From contig NZ_CP037895.1 in NCBI RefSeq assembly GCF_004634385.1, positions 1,153,245 to 1,217,244 on the forward strand: a stretch of DNA of 64,000 nucleotides, written 5' to 3'. Source of the stretch: Thermaerobacter sp. FW80. Lineage in GTDB: Bacteria; Bacillota; Sulfobacillia; Thermaerobacterales; Thermaerobacteraceae. Positions 41,166 through 49,196 of this stretch are shown piece by piece; within the stretch, counting starts at the first letter, position 1, and each line of letters begins with the position of its first letter. The position numbers were made by a program, and so were the translations under genes. The notes under the pieces are model-generated. The model saw nothing but the letters and a program-made list of their open reading frames with translations. It was not told where the DNA came from and ran no database searches.

Positions 41166-42959
41166 TTGTCCGAGCAGACTCTGAACCTGCGGCGCCGGCT
41201 GGGGGCGGCGCTGATCCTCGCCCTGGTGTTGATCGCCGTGGCCGGCGTGTGGCACGCAGCGGGCCCCGCCCGCCGCACGCCCACGGCGCCCGCCGGGTCG
41301 GCCGCGACGCCGGCGCCGGGCCCGGGCGCGGACCATGGCGCCCCCCAGCTGGTGATCGGCAGCCTCGGTGGCTTCGAGGGCTGGAACCCGCTGCTCACCG
41401 AGCGGCATCCCCTGCAGCCCCTGCTGTTCCGCAGCCTGGTGCGCTACAACGACCGCATGGAGGTCGAACCCGATCTGGCCGCCTCCTGGGAGGTCGGCGA
41501 CGACGGCCGCACCTACACCCTCCACCTGACGGCGGCGACCTGGCAGGACGGCCAGCCGGTGACGGCCGATGACGTGGTATTCTCCCTGACGGCCCGCCTG
41601 CATCCCGCGGCCGATCGGATGGGCGCGTACAACCTGGCGGCCCTGGCGGGCGCGGCGGAGTACCTCGCGGAGCTGGAGCGGCTGGATCGGGAGCGAGAGG
41701 CGGGCCGGATCGATGCGGACGCCTGGGAGGAGCGGGCCCAGGCGGCCTACGCGCGGTGGCTCGCCCAGGGGGCGGTGCGGGCCGCGGATCCGCGCACCGT
41801 CGTGGTGACCTTCGCCGAGCCCTACGCCCCGGCCTTGGAGCTCTTCACCCTCCCGGTGGTGCCGGCCCACGCCTTCGCCAGCCAGGCGGAGGCCCTCGAC
41901 CCCGAACACCCCTTCCACACCGGGGCGCCGGTGGGCTCCGGGCCGTACCGGCTGGAGAGCTGGGTGCCCGGGGTGGAGGCGCGCCTTGTGGCGCGGGACG
42001 ACCTGCCGCCGGCTGCGACGCCGGGCTATCCCGTGGTGGTCGTGCGGTTCTTCCGCGACCAGGACGAGCTGGACCGGGCGATCCTCGACGGGGAGGTGGA
42101 CGCCGGCCGCCTCTCCCCGGAGGCGGCCCGCCAGGCGGTGGAGAGCGGGTCGCCCCTGCGGCTGGTGGAGTTCCCCGACCTCGGCTACACCTATGTGGCC
42201 TACAACCTGCGCGACCCGGTGCTGGCCGACCCGGCGGTGCGCCGGGCCATCGACCTGGCGGTGGACCGACAGGCCCTGGTGGGCGAGCTCTTCGGGCGGT
42301 ATGCCGAGCCCCTGACGTCCCCGGCCCTGCCGGGCACCTGGTGGGCGGGCCCCGCGCCCCTGCCCCGCCACGATCCCCAGGCGGCCCGCGACCTGCTCGC
42401 GGCGGCAGGCTGGCGCGACGTCGACGGCGACGGCATCCGGGAGCGGGACGGCCGGCCCCTGGTGATCGAGCTCCTCACCCACCGGGAGAACCGGTACCGG
42501 GAGCAGGCCGCGGTCATGCTGGCCGACTGGCTGCGGCGGGTGGGGATCGCCGTCGAGGTGCGCCGGCTCGAATGGGGCGAGCTGGTGGCCGCCCTGCGGG
42601 AGGGGCGGTATCAGGCGGCGCTGCTGGGGGTCGGGGTGGGCGTCGACCCCGACGGCTACGCCCTGTGGCACTCGGGCGGCCACCTGAACTTCACCGGCCT
42701 GCACGACGCCGAGCTGGACCGGCTGCTCGAAGCCGGGCGCCGCGGGGGCGACCGCCGTGCCACCTACCGCAAGGTCCAGGAGCGGCTGGTGGAGCTGCAG
42801 CCGGCCCTGTTCCTCTGGCAGGAGATCCAGGTGCTGGCGGTGCGCCCGGAGGTGGCGGGGCCCATCAGCGGCTCGCCGGGCGGGTTCCTCTGGAACGTGG
42901 CGGCCTGGCACCCGGCCGATGCGGGGGACGAACCGGCCGTCGGCGCAGCCGGCGGGTGA
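41166..42959 (+). CDS. Peptide/solute-binding protein (SBP family 5), membrane-anchored, orphan
   Basis: The N-terminus has an uncleaved-looking anchor (RRRLGAALILALVLIAVAGVWHA) and a Pro/Ala/Thr linker; there is no lipobox Cys. The SBP_bac_5 domain reads LVIGSLGGFEGWNPLLTE, DLAASWEVGDDGRTYTLHLTAATWQDGQPVTADDVVFSL, YVAYNLRDPVLADPAVRRAIDLAVDR, and RYQAALLGVGVGVDPDGYALWH. 597 residues. TTG at 41166 follows GGGGAGAGG. No permease or ATPase is nearby, so it may supply the importer at 19.8-23.8 kb or act elsewhere. Composition is as GC-rich as the rest of the window, unlike the first binding protein. Confidence 0.85.
   Translation: MSEQTLNLRRRLGAALILALVLIAVAGVWHAAGPARRTPTAPAGSAATPAPGPGADHGAPQLVIGSLGGFEGWNPLLTERHPLQPLLFRSLVRYNDRMEVEPDLAASWEVGDDGRTYTLHLTAATWQDGQPVTADDVVFSLTARLHPAADRMGAYNLAALAGAAEYLAELERLDREREAGRIDADAWEERAQAAYARWLAQGAVRAADPRTVVVTFAEPYAPALELFTLPVVPAHAFASQAEALDPEHPFHTGAPVGSGPYRLESWVPGVEARLVARDDLPPAATPGYPVVVVRFFRDQDELDRAILDGEVDAGRLSPEAARQAVESGSPLRLVEFPDLGYTYVAYNLRDPVLADPAVRRAIDLAVDRQALVGELFGRYAEPLTSPALPGTWWAGPAPLPRHDPQAARDLLAAAGWRDVDGDGIRERDGRPLVIELLTHRENRYREQAAVMLADWLRRVGIAVEVRRLEWGELVAALREGRYQAALLGVGVGVDPDGYALWHSGGHLNFTGLHDAELDRLLEAGRRGGDRRATYRKVQERLVELQPALFLWQEIQVLAVRPEVAGPISGSPGGFLWNVAAWHPADAGDEPAVGAAGG
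42926..42937 (-). repeat. 12-bp dispersed word, copy 14 (reverse orientation)
   Basis: Exact reverse complement in the last ten codons of the binding-protein gene, read as D-E-P-A. Confidence 0.8.
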
Positions 42960-43298
42960 CGTCGCCAAGGGGCCCGGGTGCCGGGGTCGGTTCCCGACGG
43001 CCCTGCTCCTCGTGGCGCGGAAGCCGGCCGGCGAGCACCGGGTCGTCATCGCCGATCGCCTCGATGGCGTGGCGGGAGCGTGCCCCCGTCGTGCAGGGGG
43101 GCCAGCACCAGGGAGGTCACCATCGCGTCGGGCGTGGGGAACCCCGCGGCGACGGCACCCGGCCGGTCAGGGTGGCGCCGGGAGGGGGTGCACGCGGCGT
43201 CCGGTCGGCGCCGGGACGACACCCCCATGCCGGGCGGGGCGCGTTGCCCGCCGTCCCGGTGGCGCCCCGGGCCCCGGCGGGCGCTGCCGCGCCTTTGG

Positions 43299-43328
43299 TT
43301 GACACCGAATTTTTCTTCTCCATATAAT
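43299..43328 (+). promoter_or_regulatory. Near-consensus promoter of the nuo operon
   Basis: TTGACA (43299-43304) and TATAAT (43323-43328) both match the sigma-A consensus perfectly with an 18-bp spacer, in an AT-rich patch. The predicted leader to the nuoA TTG is about 120 nt. The rest of the 492-bp gap from 42960 has no recognisable gene. Confidence 0.9.
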
Positions 43329-43451
43329 GTGGATGGCTTTCGGGCGGGCTCCGTCATGTTCCGAATTTCACGAAGTCCCGCCCGTCGCCTTTCTATACCG
43401 GTGGCCACCGCCGCGGTGGCGTCCACCGGTGGGGAAACGGGGGGCGGCCAG

Positions 43452-43820
43452 TTGGACTCCCGGGTCTGGATCGACGTCCTGGTCTTCCTCGTCGCCGGGG
43501 TCACGTTCCCGATGGTCAACGTGGCCCTGAGCCGGCTGCTGCGGCGCGACTGGCGCGACCCCAGCAAGCTGACCACCTACGAGACGGGGATTCGCCCCTA
43601 CGGCGACGCCCGCGTGCGCTACAGCATCCACTACTACGTCTTCGCCCTGATCTTCCTGGTGTTCGACGTCGAGGTGGTCTTCCTCTACCCGTGGGCCGTG
43701 CGGTTCCGCGAGCTGGCCCAGATGGGGCCCTTTGCCTTCGTGGAGATGGCCGTGTTCATCGGGATGCTGACGGTGGGCCTGGTCTACGCGTGGAAGAAGA
43801 AGGTGTTACGATGGGCGTGA
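43452..43820 (+). CDS. nuoA: NADH-quinone oxidoreductase subunit A
   Basis: Membrane subunit of complex I with three helices. [31 protein letters not shown] starts the first helix. [41 protein letters not shown] is the diagnostic block. It ends [18 protein letters not shown] at 43452 follows GGGGGG and gives 122 residues, the usual size. ATG at 43356 in the same frame would add 32 atypical residues. First gene of the nuo operon; overlaps nuoB by 10 bp. Confidence 0.93.
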   Translation: MDSRVWIDVLVFLVAGVTFPMVNVALSRLLRRDWRDPSKLTTYETGIRPYGDARVRYSIHYYVFALIFLVFDVEVVFLYPWAVRFRELAQMGPFAFVEMAVFIGMLTVGLVYAWKKKVLRWA

Positions 43821-44392
43821 GCAACCCGCGGGTCACGGGCCCGTCGGGCATCACCCTGGCCGACGTGGCCTGGGACGAGACGGATCCCGACCGCCTGATC
43901 GACCGCGCCGCGGAGCGCCTGCCGGGCGTGTGGGAGTACCTGCCCGGGGTCATCACCACGAACCTGCAGACCCTGGTCAACTGGGGTCGCAAGAACTCGC
44001 TCTGGTACCTCTTGTTCGGGATCGCGTGCTGCGCCATCGAGATGATGGCGGCGGGCGCCTCGCGCATCGACCTGGACCGGCTCGGCTCGGTGTTCCGGGC
44101 CTCGCCGCGCCAGGCCGACCTGATGATCGTGGCGGGCACGGTCACGGAGAAGATGGCGCCGGTGATCAAGACGCTGTACGACCAGATGGCGGAGCCCAAG
44201 TACGTGATCGCCATGGGGGCCTGCGCCTCCAACGGCGGGCCGTACTACCAGGGCTACAACGTGGTGGACGGCGTCGACAAGATCGTCCCCGTCGACGTGT
44301 ACGTGGCCGGCTGCCCGCCGCGGCCGGAGGCGTTGATCTACGCCATCATGAAACTGCAGGACAAGGTGGCCCGGGCGAACCTGCCGGCCTGA
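43811..44392 (+). CDS. nuoB: NADH-quinone oxidoreductase subunit B
   Basis: Carries cluster N2, the electron donor to quinone. The four Cys ligands are visible in [24 protein letters not shown] and [11 protein letters not shown]. The extra N-terminal 25 residues ([20 protein letters not shown]) are modest. 193 residues. ATG at 43811 lies inside the nuoA end. A 226-bp gap follows before nuoC. Confidence 0.96.
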   Translation: MGVSNPRVTGPSGITLADVAWDETDPDRLIDRAAERLPGVWEYLPGVITTNLQTLVNWGRKNSLWYLLFGIACCAIEMMAAGASRIDLDRLGSVFRASPRQADLMIVAGTVTEKMAPVIKTLYDQMAEPKYVIAMGACASNGGPYYQGYNVVDGVDKIVPVDVYVAGCPPRPEALIYAIMKLQDKVARANLPA

Positions 44393-44409
44393 CCAGCGGA
44401 AGACGGCGC

Positions 44410-44437
44410 AGCCCCGCGGGGAGCGGGGCTGGCGTTT
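44410..44437 (+). other. Hairpin between nuoB and nuoC (possible attenuator)
   Basis: AGCCCCGC (44410-44417) pairs with GCGGGGCT (44423-44430) across GGGGA; GGCGTTTG follows. The T tract is weak. Partial termination inside the operon is possible, or it may be an RNA-processing site. Confidence 0.4.
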
Positions 44438-44618
44438 GCCTGGGCGCCGTGACGCGTCGCGCCGGGAGCCCGGGAGCAGGCGCGTTGGGACGCCGGCGGG
44501 CCGACGTCGGCCGCGGCGGCGCCCCTGCGCCCGATGGGCCCCATGGCAAGCCGGCCCCGTCGGCCGCGGGCCGCGAGGACGCCACCAGACCGCGCCGGAA
44601 CGATGGGGGGGAAGACCT

Positions 44619-45275
44619 GTGGCGGAACGCTCCGAGGCGGCGCCCGGGCAAGCCGGGGATGACCGCCCGATCCACATCCACCAGGACGACAAGCCCCTGC
44701 TGGAGGCCCTGCCCCTGCCGGCCGAGGGCACGTTCGTGGACCCCAAGGCGAAGAAGAAGGCGGCGGCCGAGGGCGCGGCGGAGGAACCGGCCACCGACCC
44801 CGTGGTAGCCCGTCTGCGCGAGGCCTTCCCGGACGTGGACTTCGAGCCCGTGGCGGCCACGGCCGACGGCTGCCCCATCGTCACCGTGCCGGTGGACCGG
44901 TGGCTCGAGGTGGCCCGGTTCCTCCGCGACGACCCGCAGCTCGGCTTCGACTACCTCTCGGACCTGTGCGGCGTCGACTACAAGGACGCGCTGCAGGTGG
45001 TGTACCAGCTGCGGGGCGTGGGGCACCGCCGGCGGCTGACGGTCAAGGTCAACGTGGGCAAGGACCACCCCGAGGTCCCCAGCGTGGTCGAGGTCTGGCC
45101 CGGCGCCGGGTGGCACGAGCGGGAGGCCTTCGACATGTTCGGGATCCGCTTCCGCGGCCACCCGGACCTGCGGCGGATCCTGATGCCGCCCTGGACGCCC
45201 GACGACGTCTTCCCGTTGCGCAAGGACTTCGTCGACCGGCGGCCCAAGCGGGAGCGCAAGGTGCGTCCGCGGTGA
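44619..45275 (+). CDS. nuoC: NADH-quinone oxidoreductase subunit C
   Basis: Peripheral-arm subunit joined to NuoD. After an N-terminal stretch of about 65 charged, Ala-rich residues, the conserved 30-kDa domain appears: FDYLSDLCGVDYKDALQVVYQL, then VVEVWPGAGWHEREAFDMFGIRFRGHPDLRRILMPPW. It is separate from NuoD, not fused as in E. coli. GTG at 44619 follows GGGGGGAAG. 218 residues. A 141-bp gap separates it from nuoD. Confidence 0.95.
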   Translation: MAERSEAAPGQAGDDRPIHIHQDDKPLLEALPLPAEGTFVDPKAKKKAAAEGAAEEPATDPVVARLREAFPDVDFEPVAATADGCPIVTVPVDRWLEVARFLRDDPQLGFDYLSDLCGVDYKDALQVVYQLRGVGHRRRLTVKVNVGKDHPEVPSVVEVWPGAGWHEREAFDMFGIRFRGHPDLRRILMPPWTPDDVFPLRKDFVDRRPKRERKVRPR

Positions 45276-45416
45276 GGGCGCGCCGCGGGACGGCGCGGAG
45301 GGAGTCGGGCGCGCCGGGGGGAGGCGAGCGGCGCGGACGGGACCCCCGGTGCCTGCCCGAGGGCGGGCGATGGGGCGACGGTGGGGAGCGGGTGGACGGA
45401 AGGCGAGGTGAGGGCC

Positions 45417-46592
45417 GTGAGCCTGACGCAGGAGCCGGTGCAGCCGCTGGAGCTGGATCCGCGCCTGGGCGACCGGGTGCGGGTCGAGGCCCTGGACGGC
45501 GGGCGCCAGACCATGACCATGAGCATGGGGCCGCAGCACCCCAGCACCCACGGCGTGCTGCGGGTGGTGCTCACCCTGGACGGCGAGCGGGTGGTCGACG
45601 CGCAGCCGGACATCGGCTACCTGCACCGGAACTGGGAGAAGATCGCCGAGTACATGACGTATGCGATGACGGTCCCCTTCTCGGACCGCAACGACTACCT
45701 GGCCGCCATCACCAACGAGCTCGCGCTGGTGCAGGCGGTGGAGAAGCTGACGGGCATCGAGGTCCCCGAGCGCGCCCAGATCCTGCGCGTGATCTTCTCC
45801 GAGCTGCAGCGGATCACCAGCCACCTGCTGTGGTTCGGCACCTTCGGGCTAGACATGGGGGCGGTGACGCCCTTCCTGCACGCCTTCACGGCGCGCGAGT
45901 ACTGCTACAAGCTGTTCGAGCGGGCCACCGGGGCGCGGTTCCTGTACGGATATCTGCGCATCGGCGGCATGCGCAATGACGTCCCCGACGGGTGGCTCGA
46001 CGACCTGCTCGCCTTCCTCGACCAGCTGGAGCGCACCTACTGGCCGGAGTTCATGCGGCTGCTCATCGACAACGCCATCTTCGTCCGCCGGACCAAGGGG
46101 ATCGGCGTGCTCAAGCCGGAGGTGGCCATCGCCTACGGGGCCAGCGGACCGGTCCTGCGCGGCTCGGGCGTCAAGTACGACGTCCGCAAGGTGGACAACT
46201 ACCTGCCCTATGATCGGTTCGAGTTCGACGTCCCGGTGGGCGAGAACGGCGACGTCTACGACCGGGCCGTGGTGCGCATGTACGAGATGCTGGAGAGCGC
46301 GAAGATCATCCGCCAGGCGGTCAAGGAGCTGCCCGACGGCCCGGTGATGGCCAAGGTCCCGCGGGCCATCCGCCCGTACGGCGAGGTCTACCACCGGGTG
46401 GAGGGCCCGCGCGGCGAGGTGGGCGTCTACCTGGTGGCGGCGGGGGACACCAACGCCTACCGGGCCCGCTGGCGGTCGCCCTGCTTCGTCCACCTGCAGC
46501 TGCTGCCCCTCCTGGCGCGGGGGCACCTGGTCGCCGACGTGGTGGCCATCATCGGCAGCATCGACATCGTCCTCGGGGAGGTCGACCGTTGA
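45417..46592 (+). CDS. nuoD: NADH-quinone oxidoreductase subunit D
   Basis: 49-kDa subunit forming the quinone pocket with NuoB. MSMGPQHPSTHGVLR holds the conserved His; GYLHRNWEKIAEYMTY, RIGGMRNDVPDGWL and the C-terminal APSFVHL-like RSPCFVHLQLLPLLARGHLVADVVAIIGSIDIVLGEVDR are typical. GTG at 45417 follows GAGGTGAGGG. 391 residues, usual length. Its stop overlaps the nuoH ATG. Confidence 0.96.
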   Translation: MSLTQEPVQPLELDPRLGDRVRVEALDGGRQTMTMSMGPQHPSTHGVLRVVLTLDGERVVDAQPDIGYLHRNWEKIAEYMTYAMTVPFSDRNDYLAAITNELALVQAVEKLTGIEVPERAQILRVIFSELQRITSHLLWFGTFGLDMGAVTPFLHAFTAREYCYKLFERATGARFLYGYLRIGGMRNDVPDGWLDDLLAFLDQLERTYWPEFMRLLIDNAIFVRRTKGIGVLKPEVAIAYGASGPVLRGSGVKYDVRKVDNYLPYDRFEFDVPVGENGDVYDRAVVRMYEMLESAKIIRQAVKELPDGPVMAKVPRAIRPYGEVYHRVEGPRGEVGVYLVAAGDTNAYRARWRSPCFVHLQLLPLLARGHLVADVVAIIGSIDIVLGEVDR

Positions 46593-47554
46593 TGCCGGAG
46601 GGGCTGGTGGCGGTGCTGTGGGCCATCCTCAAGGCGACCATCGCCCTCGCCTTCATCGGGCTCAACTTCATGTTCCTCGTGTGGCTGGAGCGCAAGGTGT
46701 CGGCGCGCATCCAGTACCGCGTGGGCCCGTACCGCGTGGGCAAGCCCCACGGATGGCTGCAGCTGATCGCCGACGCCATCAAGATGTTCTCCAAGGAGGA
46801 CGTGATGCCGGCCGCGGCCGATCGCTGGGTCTGGGCGGCGGCGCCGGTGGTCGTCTTCGCGCCGGCGGTGCTCTTGTTCGTCATCCTGCCCGTGGGGCCG
46901 GACTTCGGCGTGCAGCCGGACTTCAACCTGGGCCTGCTGTTCTTGAGCGCGGTCTCGTCCTTCACCCTGTTCGGCATCTTCATGGCCGGTTGGGGATCCA
47001 ACAACAAGTACTCGCTGATCGGCGCCATGCGGGCCGCGGCGCAGCTCATGGCCTACGAGATCCCGCTGGTGCTGGCGGTGCTGGGCGTCGTGATGCTGGC
47101 GGGCAGCCTCAGCCTCCAGGACATCGTCGAGGCCCAGCGCACCTACTGGTTCGTGTTCCCGCAGTTCCTCGGCTTCATCGTCTTCTTGATCGCCGCCATC
47201 GCCGAGCTCAACCGCACGCCCTTCGACATGGCGGAGGCCGAGTCGGAGCTGGTGGCGGGCTACTTCACCGAGTACAGCGGCATCCGCTGGGGCATGTTCA
47301 TGTTCGCCGAGTACACGAACCTGTTCACCATGTCGGCCATCGCGGCCAGCCTGTTCTTCGGTGGGTGGAACGGACCCCTGCTGCCGCCGGTGGTGTGGTT
47401 CCTGATCAAGACGTACGCCTTCGTCCTGCTGGCCATGTGGATCCGCTGGACGCTGCCGCGGATCCGCATCGACCAGCTGCTCGACCTGGGCTGGAAGTTC
47501 CTCGTGCCGGTGGGCCTGCTCAACCTGGTGATCACCGGGTTGTTCCTGGTCTGA
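46592..47554 (+). CDS. nuoH: NADH-quinone oxidoreductase subunit H
   Basis: Eight-helix membrane subunit at the quinone site. FIGLNFMFLVWLERKVSARIQYRVGPYRVG is the family hallmark. Further marks are IKMFSKEDVMP, LNRTPFDMAEAESELVAGYFTEYSGIRWGMFMFAEY and WIRWTLPRIRIDQLLDLGWKFLVP. Acidic residues of the E-channel (AELNRTPFDMAEAESEL) are retained. ATG at 46592 overlaps the nuoD stop. 320 residues. Confidence 0.97.
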   Translation: MPEGLVAVLWAILKATIALAFIGLNFMFLVWLERKVSARIQYRVGPYRVGKPHGWLQLIADAIKMFSKEDVMPAAADRWVWAAAPVVVFAPAVLLFVILPVGPDFGVQPDFNLGLLFLSAVSSFTLFGIFMAGWGSNNKYSLIGAMRAAAQLMAYEIPLVLAVLGVVMLAGSLSLQDIVEAQRTYWFVFPQFLGFIVFLIAAIAELNRTPFDMAEAESELVAGYFTEYSGIRWGMFMFAEYTNLFTMSAIAASLFFGGWNGPLLPPVVWFLIKTYAFVLLAMWIRWTLPRIRIDQLLDLGWKFLVPVGLLNLVITGLFLV

Positions 47555-47570
47555 AAGGCGGTGACGGTGG

Positions 47571-48050
47571 GTGAGCATCCTGGCGGAGATCTGGCAGGCG
47601 GCCAAGAGCGTGGTGATCGGGCACGCCGTCACCTGGCGATCGGCCGCCAGGCCGCCGGTGACGGTGAACTACCCCGACGAGCGGCCGGACCTGCCCAAGG
47701 GCTACCGCGGCATCCCGGTGCTGAAGACCAACCTGGAGACCGGCGAGCTCAACTGCACGGCGTGCGGGCTCTGCGCCCGCTCGTGCCCGGTCAACGTCAT
47801 CGAGGTCATCGAGGAGACCGACGAGAAGGGCAAGCGCCTGCGCCGGCCCAAGGTCTTCAACATCGACATGTCGCGGTGCATGGTCTGCAACCTGTGCGTC
47901 GAGGCCTGCCCCTTCGATGCCCTGGAGATGGCGAACCACTTCGAGATCGCGGACTACTCCGTGCCCAACCTGATCTTCAACAAGGAGCAGCTGGCGGAGA
48001 TCTGGAAGCAGTACGACGCCGTCCGGCTGGCCGGGGGCGAGAAGCCATGA
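47571..48050 (+). CDS. nuoI: NADH-quinone oxidoreductase subunit I
   Basis: Carries two 4Fe-4S clusters (N6a and N6b) in motifs CTACGLCARSCPVN and CMVCNLCVEACPFD. 159 residues, start GTG at 47571, 16 bp after nuoH. With NuoEFG absent, NuoI is the outermost Fe-S subunit and a possible docking site for ferredoxin. Confidence 0.96.
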   Translation: MSILAEIWQAAKSVVIGHAVTWRSAARPPVTVNYPDERPDLPKGYRGIPVLKTNLETGELNCTACGLCARSCPVNVIEVIEETDEKGKRLRRPKVFNIDMSRCMVCNLCVEACPFDALEMANHFEIADYSVPNLIFNKEQLAEIWKQYDAVRLAGGEKP

Positions 48051-48775
48051 GCGGCGGCGCCGTGATCTTCGCCATCCTGGCGGCGGTGGTGCTGCTGGGC
48101 GCCTGGCGGGTGGTGACCAGCGAGCAGATCGCCCACAGCGCCCTGTTCCTGGGGCTGACCTTCGTGGGCATGGCGGGGCTGTTCATCCTGCTGCAGGCCC
48201 CGACCTTCGCCCTGCTCCACGTGCTGGTCTACGTCGGCGCCATCCTGACCGTCGTGGTCTTCGCCATCATGCTCTCGGACCCCGAGGAGCTCCGGGGCCC
48301 CGGCGAGCTGCCGCCCGCGGAGCGGTTGCGCCGCCGCCTGCGCTCGCCGTACTACGGGTGGATCCCGGTGGTCGTGGCGGGCGTCCTGGTGGCCGTGGTG
48401 CTGGCCGGCCTGGCGGCGGCCCAGCTGCCGCGGGTGCCGCTGGGTGACCCCGTGGCCGACGACCTGCGCGCCATCGGCGGGGAGATGTTCACCCGCTACG
48501 CGGTGCCCTTCGAGGTGGCCTCGGCGGCCCTGCTGGCCGCCCTGATCGGCGCCATCGGGCTGACGCGGCGCGATGCGGCGGAGGAACGCGGCCGCACCCG
48601 CGGCCGGGTCGCGCCGGCGACCCCCGATGCCGGCGGCGGGGAGGCGTCCCCCGCCGGCCGCGGACGGCCCGCGGCGGAGCCGGCGGCATCCGGTGCGGTG
48701 TCGGGGACGCAGGGGGGCACCTCCGGCGCGGGCGCCGCGGTGGCGGCCGGGACCGCCAGGGAGGTGGGCCGGTGA
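48047..48775 (+). CDS. nuoJ: NADH-quinone oxidoreductase subunit J, with long C-terminal tail
   Basis: Five-helix membrane subunit. IFAILAAVVLLGAWRVVTSEQIAHSALFLGLTFVGMAGLFILLQAPTFALLHVLVYVGAILTVVVFAIML is the core of the family. Residues 180-242 form an Ala/Gly/Arg-rich hydrophilic tail (GRTRGRVAPATPDAGGGEA) with no counterpart in usual NuoJ proteins. ATG at 48047 overlaps the nuoI stop. 242 residues. Confidence 0.94.
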   Translation: MSGGAVIFAILAAVVLLGAWRVVTSEQIAHSALFLGLTFVGMAGLFILLQAPTFALLHVLVYVGAILTVVVFAIMLSDPEELRGPGELPPAERLRRRLRSPYYGWIPVVVAGVLVAVVLAGLAAAQLPRVPLGDPVADDLRAIGGEMFTRYAVPFEVASAALLAALIGAIGLTRRDAAEERGRTRGRVAPATPDAGGGEASPAGRGRPAAEPAASGAVSGTQGGTSGAGAAVAAGTAREVGR

Positions 48776-49089
48776 TGGGCGGCGTTCCGCTGATGGACTA
48801 CCTGGTGGTCGGCACCCTGCTCTTCGGCCTCGGCCTCTGGGGCGCGCTGACCCGCACCAACGCCATCCGGATCCTGATGTGCATCGAGCTCATGCTCAAC
48901 GCCGTGAACCTGAACCTGGTGGCGCTGAACCGGTACCTGGACCCCGGGTCGGTGGAGGGGCAGATCTTCGGCCTGTTCATCATCGCCATCGCCGCCGCGG
49001 AGGCGGCCATCGGCATCGGCATCGTGCTGATGGTGGTCCGGCGGCGCGGCGAGGTGGACATCAACAAGATCCGGTTGATGCGCGGCTGA
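48775..49089 (+). CDS. nuoK: NADH-quinone oxidoreductase subunit K
   Basis: Three-helix subunit of the proton path. DYLVVGTLLFGLGLWGALTRTNAIRILMCIELMLNAVNLNLVAL contains the conserved Glu of helix 2, and IIAIAAAEAAIGIGIVLMVVRRRGEVDINKIRLMRG the second Glu. ATG at 48775 (or GTG at 48772) follows GGGAGGTGGG and overlaps the nuoJ stop. 104 residues, normal. Confidence 0.95.
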   Translation: MGGVPLMDYLVVGTLLFGLGLWGALTRTNAIRILMCIELMLNAVNLNLVALNRYLDPGSVEGQIFGLFIIAIAAAEAAIGIGIVLMVVRRRGEVDINKIRLMRG

Positions 49090-49196
49090 CGCGCTGGGTC
49101 GGCGGATCGCGCGGTGGGGCGGCCGACCGCCCACCGGCGTCGGCGTACCGGCGATGGGCCGATGAGGGCACGGACGGGACTGCGAGGTGAGGCGGC

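Noticed and set aside
44393-44618. End of an operon between nuoB and nuoC
   Set aside because: The hairpin has a poor T tract and no new promoter is visible; gene order shows one nuo operon, so I list it only as a possible attenuator.
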